Positions 44,300 to 52,548 of a stretch of 64,000 bases of DNA are shown here, one piece after another; position 1 is the first letter of the stretch, and each line of letters starts with the position of its first letter. The notes under the pieces are model-generated. The model searched no databases. It saw only the letters and a list, made by a program, of their open reading frames with translations, and was not told the origin of the DNA. This stretch comes from Desulfohalovibrio reitneri (GTDB lineage Bacteria > Desulfobacterota > Desulfovibrionia > Desulfovibrionales > Desulfovibrionaceae): NCBI RefSeq assembly GCF_000711295.1, contig NZ_JOMJ01000004.1:186001-250000 (forward strand). Reading direction: 5' to 3'. Made by a program: the position numbers and the translations under genes.

Positions 44300-45106
44300 T
44301 TATCCCCGCCCGGCGGACGGGTCAACCGCGGCGCAGTCCGCCGGGTCTCCGGCCAGCTTGTCCAGGCAGTGCGGCACGGCTGGCAGGATGGCCTCAAGGT
44401 TCTCGCCCACGCCCTTGGGCGAGCCGGGCAGGTTGACCACCAGGCTGGAACCCAGGGAGCCGCAGACCGCCCGGGACAGGGCGCCGTGCGGGGTCTTTTC
44501 CAGGGAGGCGGCGGTCATGGCTCGCTCCAGACCGGGGAAGCGCTTCTCAATGACGCCCAGGGTGGCCTCCGGAGTGTGGTCGCTGGGCGCGGGGCCGGTG
44601 CCGCCGCAGGTCAGCACCAGGTCGAAGCCCTGCGACAGGCACAAATCCATGAGCAGGGCAGCCAAGCCGCGCGGTTCATCCGGTAGCAGAAAACCCCTGG
44701 TCAAGGCCAGCTCCAGCCGCTGCCCGGCCAACTCGGCGATGAGCGGCCCGGCGGTGTCCTCCCGCTCGCCGCGCGCGCCTTTGTCGGACAACGTCACCCA
44801 GGCCAGGGCCCAGCCCGCCCGGCAGGGGGAGAGGTCCAGGCCGCCGTCCAGGGTGATGGGCTGGAGGGTGCGCAGCAGCCGGGTCGGGGCGGTCCCTTCG
44901 CCCGCGGGCCAGTTGACGGCTCCCTCCACCCGCATGAGCGGGCGGTCTCCCATGGACAGCACGGTTCCGGCTCGCAGTTCCGGGGCGGGCGGGGCGCAGC
45001 GCAAAAGCGGCAGGGGCAGGCCTTCCGGCCGGCGGGGGCCCAGCAGGCACAGGTCGCCCGCGTCCAGGGCCAGTCCGCTGGGCGTATCCACGGTGATGTC
45101 GGTCAT
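44300..45106 (-). CDS. MogA/MoaB-like molybdenum cofactor protein with N-terminal extension
   Basis: Protein of 268 residues. The C-terminal 165 residues are a MogA/MoaB domain (WVTLSDKGARGEREDTAGPLIAE, LVLTCGGTGPAPSDHTPEAT, LVVNLPGSPKGVGENLEAILPAVPHCLDKL), which adenylylates molybdopterin before metal insertion. The N-terminal 100 residues, with hydrophobic beta-like segments, are not recognised; a MOSC-like accessory domain is possible. The start is the ATG at 45106, which overlaps the stop of the upstream DUF523 gene. Molybdo- or tungsto-enzymes such as formate dehydrogenases fit a sulfate reducer. Confidence 0.85.
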   Translation of the reverse strand: MTDITVDTPSGLALDAGDLCLLGPRRPEGLPLPLLRCAPPAPELRAGTVLSMGDRPLMRVEGAVNWPAGEGTAPTRLLRTLQPITLDGGLDLSPCRAGWALAWVTLSDKGARGEREDTAGPLIAELAGQRLELALTRGFLLPDEPRGLAALLMDLCLSQGFDLVLTCGGTGPAPSDHTPEATLGVIEKRFPGLERAMTAASLEKTPHGALSRAVCGSLGSSLVVNLPGSPKGVGENLEAILPAVPHCLDKLAGDPADCAAVDPSAGRG

Positions 45107-45630
45107 GTCCTGTCCTCGCTGAAGGTGTGGCGCGCCAGCACGGCGTGCAGGAATTCCTCGCGGGCCTTGCCCCCGGCCAGCACGTGCTCGTCCGCCACGG
45201 GCAGCCCCTCGAAGGCGGCCAGGAACATTTTGGCGAAGAGGCCGAAGGATTCCCCGCAGGCCCGGCCGGTCTCCCGGTCGAAGACGGGGATGCGGCGGCA
45301 GACGGCGCAGGAGGGGGAGCGCGACTTGAGCAGCGCGCCGCACACCGGCAGGCCGCACAGCCGCCTTATCTGGGCGCGCATGACGCGGGTCAGGGCGAAG
45401 GTGTGGTCCTCGCCGTTCCGGTCGATGGCCCGGGGCGAGAGGGGGGAGTCGAAGAGATCCATGGGCTGTCGGGGCACGGGCAGCCCGGCCTCCACCTCCG
45501 GGCAAAAGGGCAGCGGGGTGAAGTGTTCGGTGACGAACTCCCACAGGCCGGGGTGGAACACGCTTCGGCCGTCGTAGCGGACGTTTTCGCCCGCCAGGCA
45601 GGCGCTGACGCAGAGCAAGGGTTTGTCCAT
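45103..45630 (-). CDS. DUF523 protein (TudS-like desulfidase)
   Basis: Protein of 175 residues with the DUF523 signature: CVSACLAGENVRYDGRS at the N-terminus, PFCPEVEAGLPVPRQPMDL, and KSRSPSCAVCRRIPVF. A characterised member, TudS, holds a [4Fe-4S] cluster on conserved cysteines and removes sulfur from thiouracil. The cysteine pattern fits, but the substrate here is unknown. It overlaps the MogA-like gene by four bases, so the two are probably co-expressed. Confidence 0.85.
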   Translation of the reverse strand: MDKPLLCVSACLAGENVRYDGRSVFHPGLWEFVTEHFTPLPFCPEVEAGLPVPRQPMDLFDSPLSPRAIDRNGEDHTFALTRVMRAQIRRLCGLPVCGALLKSRSPSCAVCRRIPVFDRETGRACGESFGLFAKMFLAAFEGLPVADEHVLAGGKAREEFLHAVLARHTFSEDRT

Positions 45631-45652
45631 GTGGCTCCCCTCCAGGTTGCCG

Positions 45653-46360
45653 TCAGGAAATGAGCACGGCGAAGATGCCGGTGATGAAAATGCCGTCGAA
45701 GGTGCCCGCGCCGCCGATGGAGAGCAGGGGGGCCTCGAGCTGCTCCATGGTCTTGGGGTTGAGGATGTGCAGGACGTCCGCGCCCAGCAGGGTGCCGGTG
45801 ACGCCCGCGATGTAGGCGTAGGCCGGGGCCTGCTCCGGTCCGGCCAGGGTGAGGGCGCTGAGGGCCGCCACCAGGGGGGGCACCAGCAGGGGCACGCCCA
45901 GTCCCACGCCCTGCACCGGTCGGGTCAGCACATAGCACACGGCCGTGACTGCGGCCACGCAGAGCAGCAGCGGCAGGGAGACCCCCACGCGCATGAGCAG
46001 GAAGGCGGACAAAAAGCAGGGGATGAGGCAGCCCCCGAAGTTCACCGCCACCCACTGTTCCTTGGTCTCGCCTTCCTCGCAGCGCACCCAGGGGCCGGAG
46101 TGGCGTTTGAGCATGGCTTGCAGGTCCGGTTTGCAGACCCGCACCCGGCGGCCTGTGGAGAAGAGGGGGATGTTGATGCCGCCGCCGAAAAGGATGGCCA
46201 GCAGCAGCAGGAAGGCGGTGTTGGTGTCCAGGCCCAGCTTCTGGAAGGCCAGGGTGATGGCCCCCACCTGGATGAGGGCGAAGAGGAAGGCCACGATGAC
46301 CAGGGCCAGCACGATGGCCGCCTTGGCCAGGGGCATGTGGTAGTTGGGGCCGTTGCGCAT
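45653..46360 (-). CDS. DUF1614 integral membrane protein
   Basis: Protein of 235 residues with about six membrane helices. The patterns [61 protein letters not shown] and [26 protein letters not shown] fit the DUF1614 family, whose role is unknown. It is 22 bases upstream of the DUF523 gene and may head that small operon. Confidence 0.82.
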   Translation of the reverse strand: MRNGPNYHMPLAKAAIVLALVIVAFLFALIQVGAITLAFQKLGLDTNTAFLLLLAILFGGGINIPLFSTGRRVRVCKPDLQAMLKRHSGPWVRCEEGETKEQWVAVNFGGCLIPCFLSAFLLMRVGVSLPLLLCVAAVTAVCYVLTRPVQGVGLGVPLLVPPLVAALSALTLAGPEQAPAYAYIAGVTGTLLGADVLHILNPKTMEQLEAPLLSIGGAGTFDGIFITGIFAVLIS

Positions 46361-46460
46361 CGATTCTCCTTTGGTGGGGAGAATCTACACGCAAGGTTGC
46401 CCCGAGTTCAAGAAAGGGTCACTATCGCGCCCGGTGAAATTTCCCGGAAAAGGAGACGGC

Positions 46461-47336
46461 ATGAAGGGCATCATACTGGCCGGTGGCTCCGGCACGCGGC
46501 TCTATCCCATCACCTACGGCGTCTGCAAGCAGCTGCTGCCGGTCTACGACAAGCCAATGATCTACTATCCCCTCTCGGTGCTCATGCTGGCGGGCATCCG
46601 CGAGGTGCTCATCATCTCCACCCCGCAGGACCTGCCCCGCTTCGAGGCCATGCTGGGCGACGGCTCGCGGCTGGGCATGTCCTTCTCCTACAAGGAGCAG
46701 CCCGAGCCCGAGGGGCTGGCCCAGGCCTTCATCCTGGGCGAGGAGTTCATCGGCGGGGAACCGGTATGCCTGGTGCTGGGCGATAACATCTTCCACGGCC
46801 ACGGATTGTCCGAGAAGCTGCGCCGCTGCGCGGAGCTGGAAAAGGGCGGGGTGGTCTTCGGCTACAAGGTGCGCGACCCCGAGCGGTACGGCGTGGTGGA
46901 GTTCGACGGCCAGCACCGCGTGGTCAGCATCGAGGAGAAGCCCGAACGGCCCAAGTCCCGCTACGCCGTCACCGGGCTGTACTTCTACGACGCTGGCGTG
47001 GTGGACATCGCCAAGGGGCTGGGCAAGTCCGCCCGGGGCGAATACGAGATCACCGACGTGAACAACGCCTATCTCAGGCGCGGCGACCTGAACGTGGAGT
47101 TTCTGGGCCGGGGCTTCGCCTGGCTGGACACCGGCACCTTCGAGTCGTTGCACCAGGCCGGGTCCTTCGTGCAGGTCATCCAGCAGCGGCAGGACGTGGT
47201 GGTGGCCTGCATCGAGGAGATAGCCTACCGCATGGGCTTCATCGGCCTGGAGCAGCTGGACCGCCTGGGCGCGGAGCTGCGGAAGAACACCTACGGGGCC
47301 TACATCCGGGAAGTGGTGCGGGAGGAACGGGGCTAG
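46461..47336 (+). CDS. rmlA: Glucose-1-phosphate thymidylyltransferase
   Basis: Protein of 291 residues that makes dTDP-glucose, the first step to dTDP-rhamnose and related surface sugars. Motifs: [37 protein letters not shown], the metal aspartates in [34 protein letters not shown] and [13 protein letters not shown]. An AAAAGGAGA ribosome site precedes the ATG. The rest of the rml pathway (B, C, D) is not in the window. Confidence 0.95.
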   Translation: MKGIILAGGSGTRLYPITYGVCKQLLPVYDKPMIYYPLSVLMLAGIREVLIISTPQDLPRFEAMLGDGSRLGMSFSYKEQPEPEGLAQAFILGEEFIGGEPVCLVLGDNIFHGHGLSEKLRRCAELEKGGVVFGYKVRDPERYGVVEFDGQHRVVSIEEKPERPKSRYAVTGLYFYDAGVVDIAKGLGKSARGEYEITDVNNAYLRRGDLNVEFLGRGFAWLDTGTFESLHQAGSFVQVIQQRQDVVVACIEEIAYRMGFIGLEQLDRLGAELRKNTYGAYIREVVREERG

Positions 47337-47369
47337 CCCGCAGCCGCGATTCGGGAGCGGGCCGGGGGC

Positions 47370-48578
47370 TCACCGTTTTCGCGCCCGCTCCAGCTCCGCC
47401 CGCATGTCGCCCGCCAGCCGCTCCAGCGCGCCCGCCTCGGCCACGTCCGCTGTGCGGCGCAGCACGGCCAGGGTGGAGGCGGCCCGGTCATGCCGCCCCG
47501 CGTCCAGGTGGTGCCGGAACAGTTCGTAGGCCGCGCGGCTGACCGGCTTGACCGCCATGGAGCGGCGGATGGCCTCCATAGCCTTGGCCGGTCGCCCCAG
47601 CACCCTGCGGCAGGCCGCCGCCAGGGCCCATGCCTGGGCCGACTGGAAGCGAGTGGCCGCTACACTGGCCTCCCGCTCCGCCTCAATGACGTTGTTTTTC
47701 CGCAGCAAACCCTCGGCGCGCGCCAAAGCCTCCCCCTCGCTCTCCCGCCGTGCGGCCACCGCCTTCGCGGCCAGCTCAAGCGCCGCCGCGGGCCGCATGG
47801 CCCGGGCCACCGCCTCGGCGAAGGGCTCGGCGGTCATGTCCGTGCGCACGGCCGTGCGCGCCTGCTCATAGAACAGGTCGTACTTTTTGGGGGCGGAATA
47901 GTCCGCAGGTCCACGGGCCAGCTTTTCCTCGTACTCCCGCTGGGAGCGGAAAAAGTAGTGGTGGACCCGCAGCCGGTCGGCCTTGAAGGGGCTGAAGGCG
48001 TCGAACAGGGGCGTGCCCTCCTCGTCCACGCAGTGCCAGCCGGGCCGGAAGGTGAAGTGGTGGGCGGTGTTGGGCGCGGCCACCCGGTCCGGCCGGACGA
48101 TGGATTTGACGTGGAGGTTGAAGGTGTGGGCCAGGGGCCAGCGCTGGGTGTACCGCTTGAGTTGCAGGCCGCCCGGCCGGGTGAGATGCCCCTCGGATCC
48201 GAAGCAGACCCAGTTGGCCCCCAGGCCGCCGTATCCGTCGTAGTCGGCCAGCAGGCGGGGCAGGTCGGGCGGGTCCAGGGGAATGAGGAACTCGTCGGCG
48301 TCGATGAAGGCCAGCCACCTGGCCCTGGGGCCGAACTCCTCCAGGCACCCGGCGTAGACGTCCAGCTGCCGGTTGCGGCCGCGAATCTCGCGCACGTGGC
48401 AGGCCCCGGCCTCCACCAGGTCGGCCAGGGTCTCGGCCACTGGCACGGCGGATTCGTTGTCGTAGACGATGAGGCGCTCGGCCCCGAGCAGCAGGTGGTG
48501 CAGGGCCCATTCGCGCAGGGTGGCGGTCTCGTCGCGGACGATGGCGCAGACGGCGAGGCAGTCCATGGCTGGTTCCAT
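47370..48578 (-). CDS. Family 92-type glycosyltransferase with helical C-terminal repeats
   Basis: Protein of 402 residues. Residues 1-250 look like a GT92/GT2-like glycosyltransferase: LAVCAIVRDETATLREWALHHLLLGAERLIVYDNES, LAFIDADEFLIPLDPP (the DxD region), and HHFTFRPGWHCV, followed by HHYFFRSQREYEEKLARG. The C-terminal 150 residues are helical and resemble TPR-like repeats. It likely adds a sugar in envelope polysaccharide assembly, consistent with rmlA next door on the other strand. Start ambiguous between ATGs at 48578 and 48566. Confidence 0.78.
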   Translation of the reverse strand: MEPAMDCLAVCAIVRDETATLREWALHHLLLGAERLIVYDNESAVPVAETLADLVEAGACHVREIRGRNRQLDVYAGCLEEFGPRARWLAFIDADEFLIPLDPPDLPRLLADYDGYGGLGANWVCFGSEGHLTRPGGLQLKRYTQRWPLAHTFNLHVKSIVRPDRVAAPNTAHHFTFRPGWHCVDEEGTPLFDAFSPFKADRLRVHHYFFRSQREYEEKLARGPADYSAPKKYDLFYEQARTAVRTDMTAEPFAEAVARAMRPAAALELAAKAVAARRESEGEALARAEGLLRKNNVIEAEREASVAATRFQSAQAWALAAACRRVLGRPAKAMEAIRRSMAVKPVSRAAYELFRHHLDAGRHDRAASTLAVLRRTADVAEAGALERLAGDMRAELERARKR

Positions 48579-48703
48579 CCTGCCCAGGCTGATAGCCCGT
48601 TTTCCCCGCCCGGGGCAAACAGAAATGGCCGGGGGAGGACATCAGCGGCGCGAAAGAGGTACGGTGGCGGGAGCGAACCCATCCGCTGAAAAGGAGCCAA
48701 GCC

Positions 48704-49681
48704 ATGAGCAAAGCCATTGTCATGCACGGGACGGGCGGGCCGGAGGTGCTGCTCTGGGAGGACTTCGACCCGGGCCAGCCCGGACCGGGCGAGGCCCTGC
48801 TGCGGCAGGAGGCCGTGGGCCTGAACTTCATCGACGTCTACCACCGCAACGGGCTGTATCCGCTGCCTTCGCTGCCCGCCGTCATCGGCATGGAGGGCGC
48901 CGGCGTGGTGGAGGCGGTGGGCGAGGGCGTGGACGAGGTCGCCGTGGGCGACCGCGTGGCCTACGCCGGACTGCCCCCCGGGGCCTACGCCCAGGCGCGA
49001 CTTATTCCGGCGCACCGGCTGGTGAAGCTGCCCGAATCCATCCCCACGCGGGACGCCGCGGGAATGATGCTGCAGGGCATGACCGCCCGCTATCTGCTCA
49101 AGGGCTGCTACCCGGTGGGGAAGGGCACCACCATGCTGCTCACCGCGGCCGCGGGCGGGGTGGGGTCCATCGTCTGCCAGTGGGCCGCCAGCCTCGGGGC
49201 CACGGTCATCGGGCTGGTCGGCTCCAAGGAGAAGGCGGAGGTCGCCCGGAAAAACGGTTGCGCCCATCCCGTGCTCTACCGCGAACTGGACTTCGGGGAG
49301 GCGGTGCGGGAGATCACCGGCGGCCGGGGTGTGGACGTGGCTTACGACTCGGTGGGCAAGGCGACCTTCGATACCTCGCTGAACTGCCTGCGGCCCATGG
49401 GCACCATGGTCACTTTCGGCCAGTCCTCCGGCCCGGTGGAGCCGCTGGATCTTTCCCGGCTGGCGGCCGGGGGGTCGCTCTTTCTCACCCGTCCCATCCT
49501 CATGGACTACACCAAGGCGCGAGAGGACCTGCTGGCCCACGCCCATGACCTCTTCGACATGGTGGAGTCCGGCGCGGTGCGGATTCCCATCATGCAGGAG
49601 TACCCCCTGCACGAGGCGGCCAGGGCGCATGAAGACCTGGAAGGGCGGAGGACCACCGGCAGCACGGTGCTCATTCCCTGA
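48704..49681 (+). CDS. Quinone oxidoreductase (zeta-crystallin type)
   Basis: Protein of 325 residues of the medium-chain reductase family without catalytic zinc. The N-terminal GroES-like half has GLNFIDVYHRNGLYPLP and GMEGAGVVEAVGEGV; the nucleotide-binding half has LLTAAAGGVGSIVCQWAASLGATVIGLVGS. It reduces quinones with NADPH by one electron in characterised relatives. AAAAGGAG precedes the ATG. It is a single-gene unit. Confidence 0.92.
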   Translation: MSKAIVMHGTGGPEVLLWEDFDPGQPGPGEALLRQEAVGLNFIDVYHRNGLYPLPSLPAVIGMEGAGVVEAVGEGVDEVAVGDRVAYAGLPPGAYAQARLIPAHRLVKLPESIPTRDAAGMMLQGMTARYLLKGCYPVGKGTTMLLTAAAGGVGSIVCQWAASLGATVIGLVGSKEKAEVARKNGCAHPVLYRELDFGEAVREITGGRGVDVAYDSVGKATFDTSLNCLRPMGTMVTFGQSSGPVEPLDLSRLAAGGSLFLTRPILMDYTKAREDLLAHAHDLFDMVESGAVRIPIMQEYPLHEAARAHEDLEGRRTTGSTVLIP

Positions 49682-49710
49682 TCGGCCGTCGGGCTAATCC
49701 GGCGAAGGGC

Positions 49711-49739
49711 AAAAAAAAGCCCGGCATTACGCCGGGCTT
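49711..49739 (-). terminator. Intrinsic terminator of the 55-residue membrane protein gene
   Basis: A nine-pair stem (49717-49725 with 49731-49739) with a five-base loop is followed on the minus strand by eight T, 26 bases after the stop codon of the minus-strand gene. Confidence 0.88.
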
Positions 49740-49764
49740 GGAAAGGTCGATAGGCGTGGACGGT

Positions 49765-49932
49765 CTAGTGGTGGTCGTGCTCGTTCTTGATGTTGTTGTG
49801 GATTCGGATTCCGGCCATGGTCACCATCCAGACAAGATAGATGAAGATGAGGCTGACGCCGATGGTGCCGGGCAGCGTGGAGTGGGTCATGTCCGTGACC
49901 AGCTTGAAGATGGTGTCGATGCCGTAGTCCAT
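49765..49932 (-). CDS. Small membrane protein with His-rich tail, 55 residues
   Basis: Short protein with one membrane helix (about residues 23-42, GTIGVSLIFIYLVWMVTMAG) and a histidine-containing end (NNIKNEHDHH). A strong CAGGAGGAG site lies before the ATG and a good terminator follows the stop, so it is very likely expressed as a single gene. I do not recognise the family. The tail could bind a metal. Confidence 0.7.
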   Translation of the reverse strand: MDYGIDTIFKLVTDMTHSTLPGTIGVSLIFIYLVWMVTMAGIRIHNNIKNEHDHH

Positions 49933-50032
49933 GGCTCCTCCTGATCTGGGTATGGCCTGGCCGCCCGGAAAAGCCGGGCGATCCATGTGAATCCCTTGTC
50001 AAGAGGACTTTTCCCTCAAATCCCCCTGGCTG

Positions 50033-50938
50033 TCAAGGGCTGTGGGCGGATTCGGCGCGGCGCGGCGGTCGTTTGGGCGGCCGCGTGCCCACAAACACCC
50101 CCAGCAGGGCCAGCAGCCCGCCCGCGAAGGCCATGGGGGCGGGCAGCTCCCCCAGCCAGACCCAGGCGATGGCCACGGTCATGAGCGGCATGGCGTACTG
50201 GGTGACGATGACCTTGCCAACGGGCAGGCGGGAGATGGCGAAGGTCCAGGTGGCGTAGGCGATGGCCGAGGGGAAGATGCCCAAGTAGACCACCGCCCAG
50301 GTGGCCGGGGCGGGCGCGGCGGCCACGGCCTCCCCAAGCCCGGGCAGGAAGAGCAGCATGGGCAGGGTGCCGCCCCACATGGCGTAGATGGTGTAGTGCA
50401 CCGCCCGGTAGACGTCGAGCTTGGGCTTTTGCAGCACGAAGAAGAGGGACTCGGACAGGGCCGCCGCCAGCACCCACAGCGCGCCCGTGTCGAAGGCCGC
50501 CCCGCCGCCCTCGGCCCAGGCGATGAGGCCGATGCCGCAGACCGAGACCCCGATGCCCGCCAGCACCCGCCGGGTGAGCGGCTCGGCCAGCAGCAGGGCG
50601 GCCAGCAGCACGGAAAAGACCGGGATGAAGCCGATGATGAAGCAGGCCGAACCCGCGGAGACGGTCTGCTCGCCGATGTTTAGGCAGACGTGGTAGCCGA
50701 AGTACCCCAAAAAGCCGTGCAGCAGTATGTGCGGCACGTCCGCCAAGCGGGGGAGGGGCAGGCGGAAGTAGGCGGCCAGGGGGACGAGGGCGGCCGAGGC
50801 CACCAGAAAGCGCAGCAGCGCTAGGTGTCCGGGCGAATAGGCCTCCAGCCCGGCGCGGATGCCCGCGAAGGCCGAGGCCCAGCAGACGAGGGTGATGGCC
50901 AGGGCCAGGGTTGTCGCCGGGGTGAATCGCTGCTGCAT
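50033..50938 (-). CDS. EamA/DMT-family transporter
   Basis: Protein of 301 residues with ten predicted membrane helices in two repeated EamA units (for example ITLVCWASAFAGIRAGLEAYSPGHLALLRFL and ALLLAEPLTRRVLAGIGVSVCGIGLIAWAEG). Family members export amino acids, amines or other metabolites across the inner membrane. The substrate cannot be inferred. The C-terminus is short and basic. Confidence 0.9.
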   Translation of the reverse strand: MQQRFTPATTLALAITLVCWASAFAGIRAGLEAYSPGHLALLRFLVASAALVPLAAYFRLPLPRLADVPHILLHGFLGYFGYHVCLNIGEQTVSAGSACFIIGFIPVFSVLLAALLLAEPLTRRVLAGIGVSVCGIGLIAWAEGGGAAFDTGALWVLAAALSESLFFVLQKPKLDVYRAVHYTIYAMWGGTLPMLLFLPGLGEAVAAAPAPATWAVVYLGIFPSAIAYATWTFAISRLPVGKVIVTQYAMPLMTVAIAWVWLGELPAPMAFAGGLLALLGVFVGTRPPKRPPRRAESAHSP

Positions 50939-50983
50939 GGCCGCCTCCCGCGGCCGGTGCGCCGCGAGGGGGGCTTGTTACGT

Positions 50984-51151
50984 TCAGTTCCTGCGGTTGT
51001 AAAGCGTCAGGCCCGCCAGGGCGCCGACCAGCATGCCCAGAAACAGCCCGCGTTGTATGGTCAGGACAAACATTCCGGCCAAAACGCCCAGGGCGCCGCC
51101 GATGAGGATGCCGCGGGCGACGAAGTCGAGGATGGTCTTTGGTTTGCTCAT
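50984..51151 (-). CDS. Small two-helix membrane protein, 55 residues
   Basis: Short protein with two glycine-rich membrane segments (RGILIGGALGVLAGMFVLTI and GLFLGMLVGALAGLTLY) and a basic end. The ATG overlaps the stop of the upstream PilZ-domain gene (ATGA), so the two are probably translated together. No family is recognised. Confidence 0.68.
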   Translation of the reverse strand: MSKPKTILDFVARGILIGGALGVLAGMFVLTIQRGLFLGMLVGALAGLTLYNRRN

Positions 51152-51906
51152 GAGATGCGTCCGATTTCGGGGTCGTCGTTGGTGGAAAGGAGCCAGGAGT
51201 CGAGTTCCTCCGCCTGGGCGGAGGTCATGTTCACGAACGCGACGCCGATGCCTGGGATGGCCTGCCGTACGCCCCAAGGCTGCCGCCAGCGCACGGAGAC
51301 CTCGATGGGCGTGCCGTCGCTCAGCTCGGACACGCGAAGCCAGAGCCGCTCGACCTGGAGGCAGTCGTCGCAAGTGGAGATGAAGCAGCCGCCCGGGGAG
51401 ACGTTGGTGGTCACGGCGCGCACGGGGTTGTCCATGTCCGGCGAGCGGGAAACCAGAACGTTGAAGTGGACGTCGTCACGCCCGGCGGCGCGCAGGGTGC
51501 GCGGCGCGAAGGCGTCCGCCTCCAGGGCCAGGAAGTCGCGGAGGATATCCGTGCCTGGGCCCACCCGGCCGTGGAAGAGGCCGTGAATGGTCTGCTCTGT
51601 GTCGTCGAAGCGCAGGCGCAGCACGGGGAAGTGTTCCAGCAGGTAGTGCAGCAGGCGCTTTTCACCGGGCGGGGCTTTGACCAGGGTGGGGACATCCACC
51701 AGCAGGCCGCTGACCGGGGTCTCGGCCAACAAGCCGCGCATCTCTCCCAGGTCCTCAACTGTGGAGAAGGCGGCCCCGAGTGTCTCCAGGGCCGATAGGT
51801 AAGCCAGCCGGGCCGGTCCGTCCTCGGCCACCAGGACCACCCTGTGCCGCCTTGCGGCCGCATCGTTCCGTGTTCCGGAAGCGCCCATGGGCCATGTGTA
51901 GTCCAT
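51148..51906 (-). CDS. PilZ-domain protein with receiver-like N-terminus
   Basis: Protein of about 252 residues. The N-terminal 120 residues resemble a receiver fold (RVVLVAEDGPARLAYLSALETLG, GLLVDVPTL). The C-terminal half is PilZ-like (RAVTTNVSPGGCFISTCDDC, then IEVSVRWRQPWGVRQAIPGIGVAFVNM). PilZ domains bind cyclic di-GMP, but the usual RxxxR is not obvious, so binding is uncertain. Start not firm: ATGs at 51906 and 51888 lack strong ribosome sites, and the frame is open further upstream. Confidence 0.72.
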   Translation of the reverse strand: MDYTWPMGASGTRNDAAARRHRVVLVAEDGPARLAYLSALETLGAAFSTVEDLGEMRGLLAETPVSGLLVDVPTLVKAPPGEKRLLHYLLEHFPVLRLRFDDTEQTIHGLFHGRVGPGTDILRDFLALEADAFAPRTLRAAGRDDVHFNVLVSRSPDMDNPVRAVTTNVSPGGCFISTCDDCLQVERLWLRVSELSDGTPIEVSVRWRQPWGVRQAIPGIGVAFVNMTSAQAEELDSWLLSTNDDPEIGRIS

Positions 51907-52179
51907 TCTGATTGCCCGGGCAAGGCGTGCCCGCCTGGTTAAATCCCAAGGTGCCGGAATGTCGTGGTTTTGCTCGAGTGGGGGGGCGGAGAACCAAGGC
52001 GGACAGAGGGCGCCGCGAGGTACGGGCAGCCATGGGCATGTGAATTTCCCCATGAACTCCGGGAATTGGTTTGACAAGACGTGGCGCGCACGGCAGGACT
52101 ACTGGTGAAATTGGGTTCAAGGTAGGCAGAGGCGATACCGCCTCAAACTTTCCATACCGCCCAAGGAAGGAGGAACAAC

Positions 52180-52467
52180 ATGTTCAGCAAGGCCCAGTTT
52201 GTCGAGGAACTCCGCAACACCCTGCCCGACGTATTCCCCACCAAGGCCAGCGCGGAGAAGGCGTTCGACGCCTTCTGCAACATCCTGGTGAAAGGCGTCT
52301 CCAGCGACGAGACCGTGCGGCTCCCCAACGTGGGCACCTTCTCGCTGAAGCTGCGCGCCCGCCGGACCGGCCGCAATCCCCAGACCGGCGAGCAGATCAC
52401 CATCCCCGCCAAGCGGATCGTCAAATTCAATTCGTCCAAGGGACTCGACGAGGTGCTGAACAAGTAG
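52180..52467 (+). CDS. hup: HU-family DNA-binding protein
   Basis: Protein of 95 residues of the HU/IHF family of nucleoid proteins. The typical arm and core are seen in VRLPNVGTFSLKLRARRTGRNPQTGEQITIPAKRIVKFNSSKGLDEVLNK. It bends and packages DNA as a dimer. A strong AAGGAAGGAGG site precedes the ATG, and a TTGACA lies at 52071 upstream without an evident -10. An intrinsic terminator follows. Confidence 0.92.
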   Translation: MFSKAQFVEELRNTLPDVFPTKASAEKAFDAFCNILVKGVSSDETVRLPNVGTFSLKLRARRTGRNPQTGEQITIPAKRIVKFNSSKGLDEVLNK

Positions 52468-52491
52468 TTCTTCCGCCCGTGCGAAAGCGAA

Positions 52492-52525
52492 GGGCCGGGC
52501 GGCATGATGCCGCCCGGCCCTTTTT
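52492..52525 (+). terminator. Intrinsic terminator of the HU gene
   Basis: Perfect 12-pair GC-rich stem (52492-52503 with 52509-52520), five-base loop, then five T, 25 bases after the HU stop codon. It lies between convergent genes. Confidence 0.9.
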
Positions 52526-52548
52526 CGTCTGGGCGGGTCGCGCCGGCT

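Noticed and set aside
52071-52103. TTGACA promoter before the HU gene
   Set aside because: The -35 is perfect but no convincing -10 lies 15-19 bases downstream, so I did not annotate it as a promoter.
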